Shown piece by piece: positions 36,516 to 46,182 of a stretch of DNA of 64,000 nt (its first letter is position 1; each line of letters starts with the position of its first letter). The notes below the pieces were generated by a model, which was given only the letters and a program-made list of their open reading frames with translations, was not told the DNA's origin and did no database searches. The stretch spans positions 248,001-312,000 of the forward strand of contig NZ_JAPJZH010000005.1 in assembly GCF_027889715.1 (NCBI RefSeq), read 5' to 3'. A program made the translations under genes and the position numbers. Source of the stretch: Allohoeflea poritis (lineage in GTDB: Bacteria; Pseudomonadota; Alphaproteobacteria; Rhizobiales; Rhizobiaceae).

Positions 36516-36814
36516 GCGCGCCTCGTTCGTGCATATCGAAAACCGGAGCCGGCCGCCGACACGGTTAACGAGTTGATAATTTCGCCCCTGTGCAGCACGC
36601 CCGACCGACCCGGTTTCCTGTTTGTTAACCCAATGCGTTTACGTCTGTTAAAGAATTCCCGCAATGGCCGGACCAGGGGCACCTTCGACAGCTTATGCAA
36701 AGTGGCAGCGGCAAGCACAGATTCGGCTATAGTACGCGAAATCAATTTTCGAAACAGTCTTCGCATAGCCGAACCGAAAAAACATTTCAAAGTCGTGCGC
36801 CCGTGCGCGGCCGA

Positions 36815-37396
36815 ATGGCCGATGCCGATATCATCGATGCCGAATTCGAGCATGTAGACGGTCCGGCCCTGCGGACAAGGCCGCAACAACGGCCAGCGCC
36901 GAAAAAGAACATTCCCGCTGAAGATTTCGGCCGTCCGTCGCCCGGCGCATCTCCACACATGAATCTCTTCTCCAATGCCAAGACGCGCAGGAAACCGGTG
37001 CGGCAGCGGTCTGCCCCCGCCTTCGCGGCCGTTGTGATCGTAGCGAGCGCTATCGGCTTCTGGCTGTCAGGCGGCCATGCGCTTTTCACCGGCTCCGCCG
37101 GCAAAGGCGGGCTGACACTGTCGGCAATCTCGGTCGATCCGCTTCGCGTTCAGGATGAATCCTATTTCGTTCTGCACGGGGTGATCAGCAACGAATCTGC
37201 GGATGCGCGGGCGGTTCCCCTGCTTGCGATCGAATCGGGTGAGGGACAGGAAGGCCAGATGCCGCTTTATGCCCGCACGGGCAAGGAAAAGCTGGCGGCG
37301 GGCGAAAGCACGCGCTTCAGGGTGCGCGTGCCGTCAACGGTTCGCGATTACGATCAGTTAACCATCTCGCTGGCCGGCGCCGGAACCGCCCGTTGA
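36815..37396 (+). CDS. Conserved hypothetical membrane-anchored protein (DUF3426-like C-terminal part)
   Basis: A 193-residue protein with an acidic and proline-rich N-terminus (ADADIIDAEFEHVDG), a single membrane helix near residues 70-88 (AFAAVVIVASAIGFWLSGG) and a C-terminal beta domain with VLHGVISNESADARAVPLL. In related genomes this position, between ftsE and hpt, often holds an MJ0042-type zinc-ribbon protein with this kind of C-terminus; here no CxxC pair is present up- or downstream. The start is uncertain (ATG 36815, no clear ribosome site; an in-frame ATG at 36695 would add 40 residues). Function unknown. Confidence 0.65.
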   Translation: MADADIIDAEFEHVDGPALRTRPQQRPAPKKNIPAEDFGRPSPGASPHMNLFSNAKTRRKPVRQRSAPAFAAVVIVASAIGFWLSGGHALFTGSAGKGGLTLSAISVDPLRVQDESYFVLHGVISNESADARAVPLLAIESGEGQEGQMPLYARTGKEKLAAGESTRFRVRVPSTVRDYDQLTISLAGAGTAR

Positions 37397-37525
37397 CCTG
37401 AATCCGGCGCCAGGCCGGCAGAATCCGTGAATACATGACGGTTGTTCTTTTCCTTTGCGCGCCCATGGACTACACCGGCGCATAAGTTAAATGGTCACCA
37501 AAGCCCAGAACCTGAAAGAACCGCC

Positions 37526-38071
37526 ATGCCCGTAGTCCGCGGAAAAAACATCGACATCCTGTTTTCGCCGGAACAGATTGCCGAGCGCAACCTCGATCTT
37601 GCCGCCAAGATTGCGGAGAAGCCCAAGAACGATCTGCTGGTCATTTCGATCCTGAAGGGATCCTTCATCTTCGCCGCCGACCTGTTGCGCGCGCTGCACG
37701 CGGTGGGTCTTGCCCCGGAGGTCGAGTTCATCACGCTGTCGAGCTATGGCAAGGGTACCAAGAGCCAGGGCGTCAAGATCATCAAGGACATCGACAGCGA
37801 CGTCACCGGGCGCGATATCCTGCTGATCGACGACATCCTCGAATCGGGAAATACGCTGCGTTTTGCGCGAGACCTCATGTTCGAGCGCGGCGCCAATGAT
37901 GTGTCGATCGCTGTTCTGCTCGACAAACGCAGCCGTCGTGAAGGAACGCTCAACGCCGATTTCGTCGGCTTCGAATGTCCCGACTATTTCGTTGTCGGCT
38001 ACGGCATGGATGTGGCCTATGCGTTCCGGGAGCTGCCCTTTGTCGGCGTCGTCACGGGAGATGCCGAGTAG
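37526..38071 (+). CDS. hpt: Hypoxanthine phosphoribosyltransferase
   Basis: A 181-residue purine-salvage enzyme converting hypoxanthine or guanine plus PRPP into IMP or GMP. The PRPP-binding motif is DILLIDDILESGNTL, with ISILKGSFIFAADLLRAL at the N-terminus and FVVGYGMDV at the base-binding end. The start is ATG 37526, giving the usual length. Confidence 0.94.
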   Translation: MPVVRGKNIDILFSPEQIAERNLDLAAKIAEKPKNDLLVISILKGSFIFAADLLRALHAVGLAPEVEFITLSSYGKGTKSQGVKIIKDIDSDVTGRDILLIDDILESGNTLRFARDLMFERGANDVSIAVLLDKRSRREGTLNADFVGFECPDYFVVGYGMDVAYAFRELPFVGVVTGDAE

Positions 38072-38294
38072 TCCCGCGTTTGCGCGCGCCAGGCCAACAC
38101 TCTGTTAAGCATGATTTGCCGAAAGGCGGGCCGGCGGCCCGATTTGTCGCGCGGAGACATGGCCGTTTACCCGCCGAAAAGGATTGCGTGTTTTGCTGTC
38201 AAAGGGGCGCGGAATCCGTTCCGCGCAGAAGTACAGGGAGAGCTTCGGACGGCCTGCATGCCATCCGGGTTCAGACAATTTCGGACGGGAATAG
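38072..38294. promoter_or_regulatory. Intergenic region before cpdR
   Basis: 223 bp without a gene. It should hold the cpdR promoter. A single CtrA-like half site (TTAAGCAT) is seen but no paired site, so cell-cycle control cannot be claimed from sequence. Confidence 0.35.
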
Positions 38295-38657
38295 ATGGCA
38301 AAAATACTGATTGCCGAGGACGAGGATTCGCTTCGTCGTTTTGTCAGCCGCGCGCTTCAGATGGATGGGCACGATGTAGACGAGGCTCCTGACGGCGCCG
38401 CCGGACTGGACCAGCTTCGCCAGGACATGTCGTACGACCTTCTGTTGTCCGATATCCGCATGCCGGTGATGGATGGCATTGAACTGGCGCATACGGCGGC
38501 AGCCGAGTTTCCCGAGCTGAAGATCCTGTTAATGACGGGCTACGCCGAACAGCGCGAGCGCGCTGAATCATTGTCGAGCGTGATCGTCGACGTTGTCGCC
38601 AAACCATTTACGCTGCCTGATATTCGCGGCGCCGTTGCCGAGGCGCTGACGATCTAG
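38295..38657 (+). CDS. cpdR: Single-domain response regulator CpdR
   Basis: A 120-residue receiver domain with no output domain. The acidic pocket is in IAEDED, the phosphoacceptor is Asp53 in LLLSDIRMPVMDG, Thr in LLMTGYAE and Lys in VAKPFTLPDI complete the active site. In its unphosphorylated form CpdR acts as an adaptor that primes ClpXP for cell-cycle proteolysis (CtrA pathway) in alphaproteobacteria. Position after hpt and before the TIGR02302 gene is typical for rhizobia. Confidence 0.93.
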   Translation: MAKILIAEDEDSLRRFVSRALQMDGHDVDEAPDGAAGLDQLRQDMSYDLLLSDIRMPVMDGIELAHTAAAEFPELKILLMTGYAEQRERAESLSSVIVDVVAKPFTLPDIRGAVAEALTI

Positions 38658-38678
38658 AACGCTCCGCTTTCGGATTTT

Positions 38679-41252
38679 CTAACGGCTGTCCAGCAGCCGT
38701 TCGAGATAAAAGCGCTCCATCTCCGGGCGGAATGCGTCGCCAAGCCTTTCCCTGATGGCTTCGAGAATACGGCGCGCACGCTGAATGTCGGCTTCTTCAG
38801 GCACTTTGACATCTTCGCCGAAATCCGGGCCGCTATTGGCGCGCGGCCTGCCGAGCGGATCGGTTCCGAGCGGATCGCGCTGGGCCGTTCCGGGCTGGTT
38901 GCCGGGGTTCTGTCCCATCGACTGACGCATCTGGTTCATCATCTGCTGGGCGCCCTGCCGCAGGGCCTGAAGGGCACGCCCCTGTTCGTCCACGGCCGTT
39001 CCGCCCTCGGCCTCGCCGAGCGCTTCGCCGGCTTCGCCCATGGCCTCGCCGGCCTCGTCGAAACCTTCATTCTCGCCAAGGCCGAACTGTTCGAGCTTCT
39101 CCTGCAATTCGCCGAGCTGCTGCTGAAGCTGCTCCTGCATTTCCTGCAGGTCACGCAGCGCCTGCTGCAATTCTTCTTCGGTCATCTCCTGCATGCCGTT
39201 CTGCGGGCTCTGCTGGCCGTCCTGCTGCTGGCGCTGATTGTCCTGGAAGAACTCCCGCTGCTGGCGGTCCCTGAGCGCCTGTTCCAGGTCGAAGGTCTGT
39301 TCCATCAGCTGTTGCTGGCGCTGCATGAGTTCGCCGAGCTGGTCCATCTGCTGGCGCATCGGGTTGTCGCCCTGAACCTGCTGGTGCTGGCCCATCTGGA
39401 GATTGTTCATCATCCGCTGCAATTCGGACAACAATTGCTGTGCCTGGTCCCTGGCGCCCGACTGGGCCAGATTCTCGATCTGGTCCAGCATGCGATCGAG
39501 GTCCTGCTGGCGCAACATGTTCTGCAACGCCTCGGGCGGAATCTGCTGCATGGCGCTCTGGTTCTGCTGCATCTGCTGCGCCAGAGCCTGCAGGAACTCC
39601 TGCATGGCCTCGCGCAACTCATCCATCAAAGCCTGGATCTCCTCGTCGGACGCGCCGTTCTCAAGCGCTTCTGAAAGCGCTCTTTGAGCATCGCGCAACC
39701 GGCGCTCGGCAAAAGAGAGGTTGCCGTCCTCGATGCCGAGGGCGATGTCCCACATATAGTCGGCGGTATCGCGCAGCATGTCGTCGTCCCAGGCCTGCTT
39801 GAGGCGGGCGCGCGCCGACTTGATCAGCAGATAATGGGTGGTGTTGTCGATGGTCTCTTCCGGCGCCATGGTAATGGCGTCGTTGAGGTCGAAGACGCGG
39901 TCCACCTTGTTGGTGTCGAGCGCAAGCACCTGGCGTTGCTCGGCGACCGAACCGGCGAGCAGGTTGTGAAAGAACCGCCCCGGCAGGATCATTTCATGCG
40001 CCTCGCTGCGTCCCGTCTGACCGATGAAGTCCTCGGCGACGAGCGTGATCCTTACCGGCGTGCCGGCCATGGGATGTTCGGTCAGGTTGCGGCTCTCGCG
40101 ACCCTTGCGTTCGCGCGCCGTCTTGCGCGGCAGGGTCAGGGGGTATTCCGGCGGATCATAAAGGGGCCGCGCGTCCGCCGCCTGCGGTTCGGCCGGTACG
40201 ATCTCGGCATAGGCGCGCTGAACGCCGTAATCGTCATTGAGCGTAAAGCCGATTTCAAGCGCCCCGTTCGTGGCGCGGCCGGGATTACCGTCGAAGGCTA
40301 TGACGGGCGGCGTGTCGGCGATGAGCTCGAAACGCCAGCTTTCCGCGAGCTGCGTCCCGCGCCGGATCAGGAGCGTGCCGTCGCCCGGTGCTTCGAACCT
40401 GTAGTTGCGGGCGGTTGTCGCGTTGCCCGTAAGGCTGCTTGCCTCGGATGCCGCATCTTCTTCAACAGGAACGCTCGCCGTCTGCCCGCCGCTTTCGTAG
40501 ACGACTTCCTCGGAGCCGTTGCCGCCGACGATGCGGACCAGCATCTCGCTGCCCTGCGGCACCGCGATGGTTTCGGGCAGTCCCTTTGTATTGCCGGTCA
40601 GGAAGATCGGCGCCTTGCCGGTGTAATCCGGCGGCGTGACCCAGGCATCGACCCTGATGCCGGCAACGGCCTGGGCCTGTTTGTGGCTGTGGAACACGTC
40701 GCTGAGCAGGCCCGACTGACTGGAGTAGGAATAGGCGAACCCGACAACGAAGAGCAGCGCGACGACGGCGCGCAGCCCGTACGGGTCGACCTTCGGCGTA
40801 TCGGGCCGGGGCGCCGCCAGGTGGACCGCATCGATCTGCTCGGCCATGCGCTTTTTGTGCGCCTGCCAGAGCGAATGCGCAAAGACGTCGTCTTCCGATA
40901 CAAGCCGGTCCGACTGCACCGCGATCGCCTGGTGGACGATGCGGTTGTCTCTTTCAAGACGGTCAAGAGCCGATTGGCGGCTTGGCCAGCGCGGGCGCGT
41001 AAGCGGGAACAGGGCGGCAAGTGCGCCCAGGCCGAAAAGCCCGCCCGTTGCGAGGCGCAGCCATTCGGGTACGAGGCGGAAATAGCCGAACCAGGAAAAC
41101 GCGGCAAACAGGGCGGCGACGCAGAACAGCGGCAGCAGCCGCGGCCACAGGCGCTCTGCAAATAAGATGAGCTGCGTTGCCCTTATGCGGATATTGATCC
41201 GACGAAGGAGCGTGTTCAGGCCGGGTCCGGTCCGCTGCCTCGCATTCGCCAT
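38679..41252 (-). CDS. TIGR02302/DUF4175 family large membrane protein
   Basis: An 857-residue protein with two membrane helices near the N-terminus (about residues 35-75), a third near residue 165, a beta-rich periplasmic part and a long glutamine- and methionine-rich coiled-coil stretch (about residues 540-740). The C-terminus ends in a conserved RRILEAIRERLGDAFRP block. The family is restricted to alphaproteobacteria and has no proven function; synteny with cpdR, lysA and argH is conserved. The repeated Gln-rich codons make the opposite strand look open in several frames, which is an artefact. Confidence 0.9.
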   Translation of the reverse strand: MANARQRTGPGLNTLLRRINIRIRATQLILFAERLWPRLLPLFCVAALFAAFSWFGYFRLVPEWLRLATGGLFGLGALAALFPLTRPRWPSRQSALDRLERDNRIVHQAIAVQSDRLVSEDDVFAHSLWQAHKKRMAEQIDAVHLAAPRPDTPKVDPYGLRAVVALLFVVGFAYSYSSQSGLLSDVFHSHKQAQAVAGIRVDAWVTPPDYTGKAPIFLTGNTKGLPETIAVPQGSEMLVRIVGGNGSEEVVYESGGQTASVPVEEDAASEASSLTGNATTARNYRFEAPGDGTLLIRRGTQLAESWRFELIADTPPVIAFDGNPGRATNGALEIGFTLNDDYGVQRAYAEIVPAEPQAADARPLYDPPEYPLTLPRKTARERKGRESRNLTEHPMAGTPVRITLVAEDFIGQTGRSEAHEMILPGRFFHNLLAGSVAEQRQVLALDTNKVDRVFDLNDAITMAPEETIDNTTHYLLIKSARARLKQAWDDDMLRDTADYMWDIALGIEDGNLSFAERRLRDAQRALSEALENGASDEEIQALMDELREAMQEFLQALAQQMQQNQSAMQQIPPEALQNMLRQQDLDRMLDQIENLAQSGARDQAQQLLSELQRMMNNLQMGQHQQVQGDNPMRQQMDQLGELMQRQQQLMEQTFDLEQALRDRQQREFFQDNQRQQQDGQQSPQNGMQEMTEEELQQALRDLQEMQEQLQQQLGELQEKLEQFGLGENEGFDEAGEAMGEAGEALGEAEGGTAVDEQGRALQALRQGAQQMMNQMRQSMGQNPGNQPGTAQRDPLGTDPLGRPRANSGPDFGEDVKVPEEADIQRARRILEAIRERLGDAFRPEMERFYLERLLDSR

Positions 41253-41373
41253 GGACGACGATTCCCTCTGTTTCCATCAGAAGGATAGCATTCTTTGCGG
41301 CAAAGGCGAGACGTTGCACCAAAAAGTGAGCGGGCGATATGCCCTCGAGAACCCGGTTTTGGCGGCCTTTCGC

Positions 41374-42642
41374 TTATTCGAGCCAGTCAGGCACCGAATC
41401 GAGCGCGATCAATTCCTCATAGGTGCCCCTGGGCCGCACGACGTGGAAACGGTCGTCATGCACCATGACCTCGGGCACCAGAAGCCGCGAATTATAGGTG
41501 GAGGACTGGACGGCGCCATAGGCCCCGGCCGTGCTGACGGCAAGCAGATCGCCCGCCCGCAACGCCGGCATGTCCCGGTCCTGTGCAAGGAAATCGCCGC
41601 TTTCGCAGACCGGCCCGACCACGTCCGCCCGGATACGCGGCGCATCGGCATCCGGTGCCACGACAGGCCTGATATCATGCCAGGCCTCGTAGAGTGTCGG
41701 ACGGATCAGGTCGTTCATGGCGGCATCGACGATGACGAAGGATTTCGACCCGGTGTCCTTCACATGGATGACTTCGGTGACGAGGATACCGGCATTGCCC
41801 GCGATCATCCGGCCGGGTTCGAAAATCACCTTGCAGTTCAGTGATTTGACATGCTCCAGCACGACATCCGCATAGGCTTCGGGGTCCGGCGGCGGATCGT
41901 TGTCGTCCCGATAGGGGATCCCGAGGCCGCCGCCGACATCGACATGGTCGATATTGTGTCCGGCATCGCGCAGCCGGGCAACGAGCGTGTGCAGCAGCTT
42001 GAAGGCATCGTCATAGGGCTGCAAATCGGTGATCTGGCTGCCGATATGCATATCGATACCGGTGACCTCTATACCGCTTAGTTCGGCGGCCCGTGCGTAC
42101 ACGTCTTCCGCGCGGCGCCAGCTTATGCCGAACTTGTCTTCCTTCTTGCCGGTCGAAATCTTCGCGTGGGTCCTGGCATCGACATCCGGATTGATGCGGA
42201 ATGAGACCGGCGCCTTCTTGCCCTTGTGTTCGGCCCGCGCGTTGACACGTTCAAGCTCCGGCTCCGATTCGATGTTGAAGCACAAAATCCCTGCGTCGAG
42301 CGCGAAGTCGATTTCGCGCACTGTTTTTCCGACGCCGGAAAATACGATCTTCCGGGGTGGAATGCCGGCAGCGAGCGCGCGTCTCAACTCGCCCTCGGAC
42401 ACCACATCGGCGCCAGCCCCCAGCCGCGCCAGTGTCGCCAGCACGGCCTGGTTCGAATTTGCCTTCATGGCGTAGCAGACCAGCGAATCGACACTGGAAA
42501 AAGCGTCGGCAAAAACCTTGTAGTGGCGCGTCAGCGTGGCGGTCGAATAGCAATAGAAGGGCGTGCCGACCGATTGCGCGATATCGGCAATGCTGACGTC
42601 CTCGGCGAAGAGGACGCCGTCCCTGTATTCGAAATGATTCAC
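41374..42642 (-). CDS. lysA: Diaminopimelate decarboxylase
   Basis: A 422-residue PLP enzyme catalysing the last step of lysine synthesis. The PLP lysine is in YAMKANSNQAVL; HIGSQITDL, VDVGGGLGIPY, EPGRMIAGNAG and the active-site cysteine in PVCESGDFLAQDR are all present, with GAYGAVQSSTYNSR near the end. The start is GTG 42642. The stop of the LptM-like lipoprotein gene lies 10 bp upstream. Confidence 0.96.
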   Translation of the reverse strand: MNHFEYRDGVLFAEDVSIADIAQSVGTPFYCYSTATLTRHYKVFADAFSSVDSLVCYAMKANSNQAVLATLARLGAGADVVSEGELRRALAAGIPPRKIVFSGVGKTVREIDFALDAGILCFNIESEPELERVNARAEHKGKKAPVSFRINPDVDARTHAKISTGKKEDKFGISWRRAEDVYARAAELSGIEVTGIDMHIGSQITDLQPYDDAFKLLHTLVARLRDAGHNIDHVDVGGGLGIPYRDDNDPPPDPEAYADVVLEHVKSLNCKVIFEPGRMIAGNAGILVTEVIHVKDTGSKSFVIVDAAMNDLIRPTLYEAWHDIRPVVAPDADAPRIRADVVGPVCESGDFLAQDRDMPALRAGDLLAVSTAGAYGAVQSSTYNSRLLVPEVMVHDDRFHVVRPRGTYEELIALDSVPDWLE

Positions 42643-42652
42643 GGCAGCGCCT

Positions 42653-42838
42653 CTACTGGATCAGCGGATCGAGAATGAAGCGCCGGTCCTTGCGCTCCGG
42701 CTCCTCATTGCCATCCGTATTCTCGATGACGGGCTCGGAGCGCGGAATGTCCAGATCGCTCTTCTTGCCGCAGCCGGCGGCAACCAGCGCGGTCAGGCTC
42801 AAGAGGGCAGCGAGTTTTGCGGCATTCGAAACAGTCAT
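42653..42838 (-). CDS. Small LptM-like lipoprotein
   Basis: A 61-residue predicted lipoprotein. The signal peptide ends in TALVAAGC, a clear lipobox, followed by the GKKSDL segment typical of small YifL/LptM-type lipoproteins and an acidic tail. The start is ATG 42838. LptM helps assemble the LptD outer-membrane complex in E. coli; whether this homologue does so is unproven. It sits between argH and lysA, as in other rhizobia. Confidence 0.82.
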   Translation of the reverse strand: MTVSNAAKLAALLSLTALVAAGCGKKSDLDIPRSEPVIENTDGNEEPERKDRRFILDPLIQ

Positions 42839-42933
42839 GGCTGGCTCGCATTCATCCGGAATTGCAGGTGCAGACCTTTTAACGGACTTCCGATGAAATG
42901 TGCACCCTGTTTGTCTGTTTATCGCCTCACAAA

Positions 42934-44322
42934 TCAAAGCCGACCGCGCCACCAGTTGATCTGTTCGCGGACATTGGCGGGCGCGGTGCCGCCGAAGCTT
43001 GTGCGGCTGGCGACCGACGCGTCGACGCTCAGGACGTCAAAGACGCTCTCGGTAATGGCGCCGTTGATCTTCTGAATATCCTCAAGCGGCAGGTCGGCAA
43101 GCCCGCAGCCTTTTTCCTCGGCCAGGGCCACCGCCTTTCCCGTCACATGATGGGCGTCCCGGAAGGGCAGTCCGGCCTCTCGCACCAGCCAGTCGGCCAG
43201 ATCCGTGGCGGTCGAATAGCCGGCGCCGGCGGCCGCTTTCATGGCCTGTGCCGATATCTGCATGTCTCCGACCATGCCGGTCATCGCGGCGAGCGCCAGT
43301 TCGAGCGTTTCGGCGGCATCGAAGACTTGCTCCTTGTCTTCCTGCATGTCCTTGGAATAGGCGAGCGGCAGGCCCTTCATGACCGTCAGCAAGGCGATCA
43401 GCGCGCCGTTGATGCGCCCGGTCTTGGCCCGGACGAGCTCGGCGGCGTCCGGATTCTTCTTTTGCGGCATGATGGAAGAGCCGGTCGAAAAGGCATCCGA
43501 CAGGCGCACAAAGCCGAATTGCGGCGTCGACCAGATGACGATTTCCTCGGCGAGGCGCGACAGATGGGTTCCGCAGATGGCTGCGAGACCGAGGAACTCC
43601 AGCGCGAAATCGCGGTCGGAAACCGTGTCGATGGAGTTGCGCGTGGGTGCCGAGAAGCCCAGCGCTTCCGCCGTCTGCTGGCGGTTGATCGCAAAGCCGG
43701 TCCCTGCAAGGGCTGCGGCGCCCAGCGGGCATTCGTCGAGGCGGGTCAAGGCATCGCGCACCCGCGAGCGGTCACGGCCGAACATTTCCACATAGGCCAT
43801 GCAGTGGTGTCCGAAGGTGACCGGCTGGGCGGTCTGCAGGTGGGTGAAACCCGGCATGACCGTGTCGGCGTGTTCCTCGGCGCGTTCGAGCAGGACGCCG
43901 ATCAGCCTGGTCAGCGCCGTCTCGGTGTTTTCCAACTGGGCCGACACCCACAGGCGGAAGTCGAGCGCCACCTGGTCGTTGCGCGAGCGCGCGGTGTGGA
44001 GCCGGCCGGCGGCCGCGCCGATCAGCTCGGCGAGCCGCGCCTCGATATTCATGTGTATGTCTTCAAGGCGCCGCGAGAATTCGAAGGTGCCGGCTTCGAT
44101 TTCTGACAAAATCGTGTTCAGCCCGTCCACTATCTTGTCACGGTCGTCCGCGCTAATTATGCCGGTATCGGCGAGCATGTCGGCATGGGCAAGCGAACCG
44201 GCGATGTCCTGGGCATAGAGTTTGCGGTCGAAATCGATCGAGGCGTTGATTTCTTCCATGATCGCATCGGGGCCGGAGGCGAAGCGTCCGCCCCACATCT
44301 TGTTGGAGGATTTGCCGGTCAT
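42934..44322 (-). CDS. argH: Argininosuccinate lyase
   Basis: A 462-residue enzyme of the fumarase/aspartase superfamily releasing arginine and fumarate from argininosuccinate. The signature [12 protein letters not shown] with the catalytic serine, the [13 protein letters not shown] block and [13 protein letters not shown] are present. The start is ATG 44322. It is divergent from tlpA, with only 28 bp between the two start codons. Confidence 0.96.
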   Translation of the reverse strand: MTGKSSNKMWGGRFASGPDAIMEEINASIDFDRKLYAQDIAGSLAHADMLADTGIISADDRDKIVDGLNTILSEIEAGTFEFSRRLEDIHMNIEARLAELIGAAAGRLHTARSRNDQVALDFRLWVSAQLENTETALTRLIGVLLERAEEHADTVMPGFTHLQTAQPVTFGHHCMAYVEMFGRDRSRVRDALTRLDECPLGAAALAGTGFAINRQQTAEALGFSAPTRNSIDTVSDRDFALEFLGLAAICGTHLSRLAEEIVIWSTPQFGFVRLSDAFSTGSSIMPQKKNPDAAELVRAKTGRINGALIALLTVMKGLPLAYSKDMQEDKEQVFDAAETLELALAAMTGMVGDMQISAQAMKAAAGAGYSTATDLADWLVREAGLPFRDAHHVTGKAVALAEEKGCGLADLPLEDIQKINGAITESVFDVLSVDASVASRTSFGGTAPANVREQINWWRGRL

Positions 44323-44350
44323 GTCTCAGTCAACTCCGGAGATGACGTGA

Positions 44351-45046
44351 ATGTCAGAACAAAATAAATCGAACCGCGGAACGGTCAAAATTGCGGGCGC
44401 CGCAATCGTGCTGGTCGTGGTTGGCGTCGTTGCTGCGGTATACGTGAACGGGGCGGGTTCTGGCAACACGTCCGATGCCGTGGCAGGTGCCGATTCCGGT
44501 CCGGCCTGCTCGGCGACCGTCGCGCTTGCCGAGGCGATCCAGCCCTTTGCGAGCGGACAGGTCGCGGCAATGGCCTCGGCAAGCGAGCCGAAGGCCCTGA
44601 CATCGCTGGCCTTCAACAATCCGGACGGCGAGAAAATGTCACTCGCCGCTCTTTCCGGAAAGACCGTGCTGATCAATCTGTGGGCCACCTGGTGTGCGCC
44701 CTGCCGCGAGGAAATGCCGGCGCTCGACGAATTGCAGGCGGCGATGGGCAGTGAGGATTTCGAGGTCGTCGCGATCAATATCGACACCGGCGACGATACG
44801 AAACCGAAGAATTTCCTGAACGAGATCGGCGTGGAGCATCTCGGCTTCTACCGCGACAATACGATGGGCGTGTTCAACGATCTGAAGAAGCAGGGCCTTG
44901 CCTTCGGCCTGCCCGTGACGCTGCTTGTCGATGAGGAAGGGTGTCTTCTCGCCAATATGAACGGGCCGGCTCACTGGTCGAGCGACGATGCGAAGACCTA
45001 TATCGGCAAGGCGTTGGAGGGTGTTTCGGAGACACCAAGCGGCTGA
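44351..45046 (+). CDS. tlpA: TlpA-family thiol:disulfide oxidoreductase
   Basis: A 231-residue membrane-anchored periplasmic thioredoxin. One N-terminal helix (residues about 13-32) is followed by a thioredoxin-like domain with the redox site WCAPC (Cys115 and Cys118) and the cis-proline segment LPVTLLVD. TlpA keeps cytochrome c and oxidase assembly partners reduced. GGAG lies 9 bp before the ATG. Confidence 0.92.
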   Translation: MSEQNKSNRGTVKIAGAAIVLVVVGVVAAVYVNGAGSGNTSDAVAGADSGPACSATVALAEAIQPFASGQVAAMASASEPKALTSLAFNNPDGEKMSLAALSGKTVLINLWATWCAPCREEMPALDELQAAMGSEDFEVVAINIDTGDDTKPKNFLNEIGVEHLGFYRDNTMGVFNDLKKQGLAFGLPVTLLVDEEGCLLANMNGPAHWSSDDAKTYIGKALEGVSETPSG

Positions 45047-45093
45047 TTTGCCAATGCCCCGATAGCTTCAGACAACGACCGGGAAACGTCACG

Positions 45094-45447
45094 ATGCATG
45101 ACTCCGTTAACCTTGCCGAGAAACTTGCCCTATTCGATGAGCACTGGTCGCCGCGAACCGTGGCCGAGTTCAACGGTCACGACGTTATGGTGGTCAAGGT
45201 GAAAGGCGAATTCAACTGGCACTCCCATGCCGATACCGACGATTTCTTCCTCGTTCTGGAAGGTCAGATCGATATCGAGCTTCGCGACCGAACCGTCACC
45301 CTGAATCCCGGCGAAATGTTCATCGTGCCAAAGGGCGCAGAGCACAGGCCCGTCGCAAGGCAGGAAGCGCATTTACTTCTGATCGAGCCAACGGGCACGC
45401 CCAATACCGGCGACCCCGAAACCGCGGCCAAGCGTCAGTGCGTTTGA
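45094..45447 (+). CDS. Cupin-domain protein
   Basis: A 117-residue single-domain cupin. Metal-binding motifs are FNWHSHADTDDFFLVLEG and NPGEMFIVPKGAEHRP, giving the usual three His and one Glu. It resembles small sugar-isomerase-like cupins. It follows tlpA by 47 bp in the same direction. Activity unknown. Confidence 0.85.
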   Translation: MHDSVNLAEKLALFDEHWSPRTVAEFNGHDVMVVKVKGEFNWHSHADTDDFFLVLEGQIDIELRDRTVTLNPGEMFIVPKGAEHRPVARQEAHLLLIEPTGTPNTGDPETAAKRQCV

Positions 45448-45466
45448 TCTTGACCCCGCGGCCTGC

Positions 45467-46171
45467 TCACACCGATCGCGTGATGCCGCCGTCGATGCGG
45501 ATGTTCTGGCCGGTTATGTAGCTGGATTTCGGTGAAGCCAGGAAGGCAATCAGTTCGGATACTTCCTCCACCGTTCCGTAACGGCCCATGGGAATGCGGG
45601 TCCGGCGGTCTTCCTTCTCGGGCAGGCTGTCGATGAAGCCGGGCAGCACGTTGTTCATGCGCACATTGTCGGCGGCGTATTTGTCGGTGAACAGCTTGGT
45701 GAAGGCGGCAAGACCGGAGCGGAAGACACCGGATGTCGGAAACAGCTCCTCCGGCTCGAAGGCCGCATAGGTGGAGATGTTGACGATCGATCCGGATTTC
45801 TGCGCCTGCATGATCGGCGTGACGATACGGGCCATGCGCACGGCATTGAGCAGGTAGAACTCCATGCCGTCCTGCCAGTCCTCGTCGGTCAGTTCCAGGA
45901 TCGGACCCTTCGGACCATGACCGGCGCTGTTGACGACCGCGTCGATCCTTCCCCAGCGCTCCATCGCCGCATCGACGATGGCCTGAAGGTCGTCGCTGTT
46001 GCGGTTGGAGCCGGAACGGCCGAGGCCGCCGAGTTCCTCAGCGAGTTCGACGCCCTTTCCGGACGAGGACAGGATGGCGACGTCAAATCCCTCCGCGCTC
46101 AGCTTGCGCGCGGCGCCGGCGCCCATGCCGCTACCGCCGCCGACAATGATCGCAACAGGCTGATCAGACAT
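45467..46171 (-). CDS. Atypical short-chain dehydrogenase/reductase without catalytic Tyr-Lys
   Basis: A 234-residue Rossmann-fold protein. The nucleotide loop is GGGSGMGAGAA, NSAGHGPKG is present and IVNIST holds the usual serine. In place of YxxxK it has TSGVFRSGLAAF, so both the catalytic tyrosine and lysine are missing. This matches the BKR-like atypical SDR subgroup (S-N-x-x-R-x-G-L type). It may act with different chemistry or as a non-catalytic protein. It is transcribed toward cupin, just downstream of hbd. Confidence 0.85.
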   Translation of the reverse strand: MSDQPVAIIVGGGSGMGAGAARKLSAEGFDVAILSSSGKGVELAEELGGLGRSGSNRNSDDLQAIVDAAMERWGRIDAVVNSAGHGPKGPILELTDEDWQDGMEFYLLNAVRMARIVTPIMQAQKSGSIVNISTYAAFEPEELFPTSGVFRSGLAAFTKLFTDKYAADNVRMNNVLPGFIDSLPEKEDRRTRIPMGRYGTVEEVSELIAFLASPKSSYITGQNIRIDGGITRSV

Positions 46172-46182
46172 TGACGTCCTCC

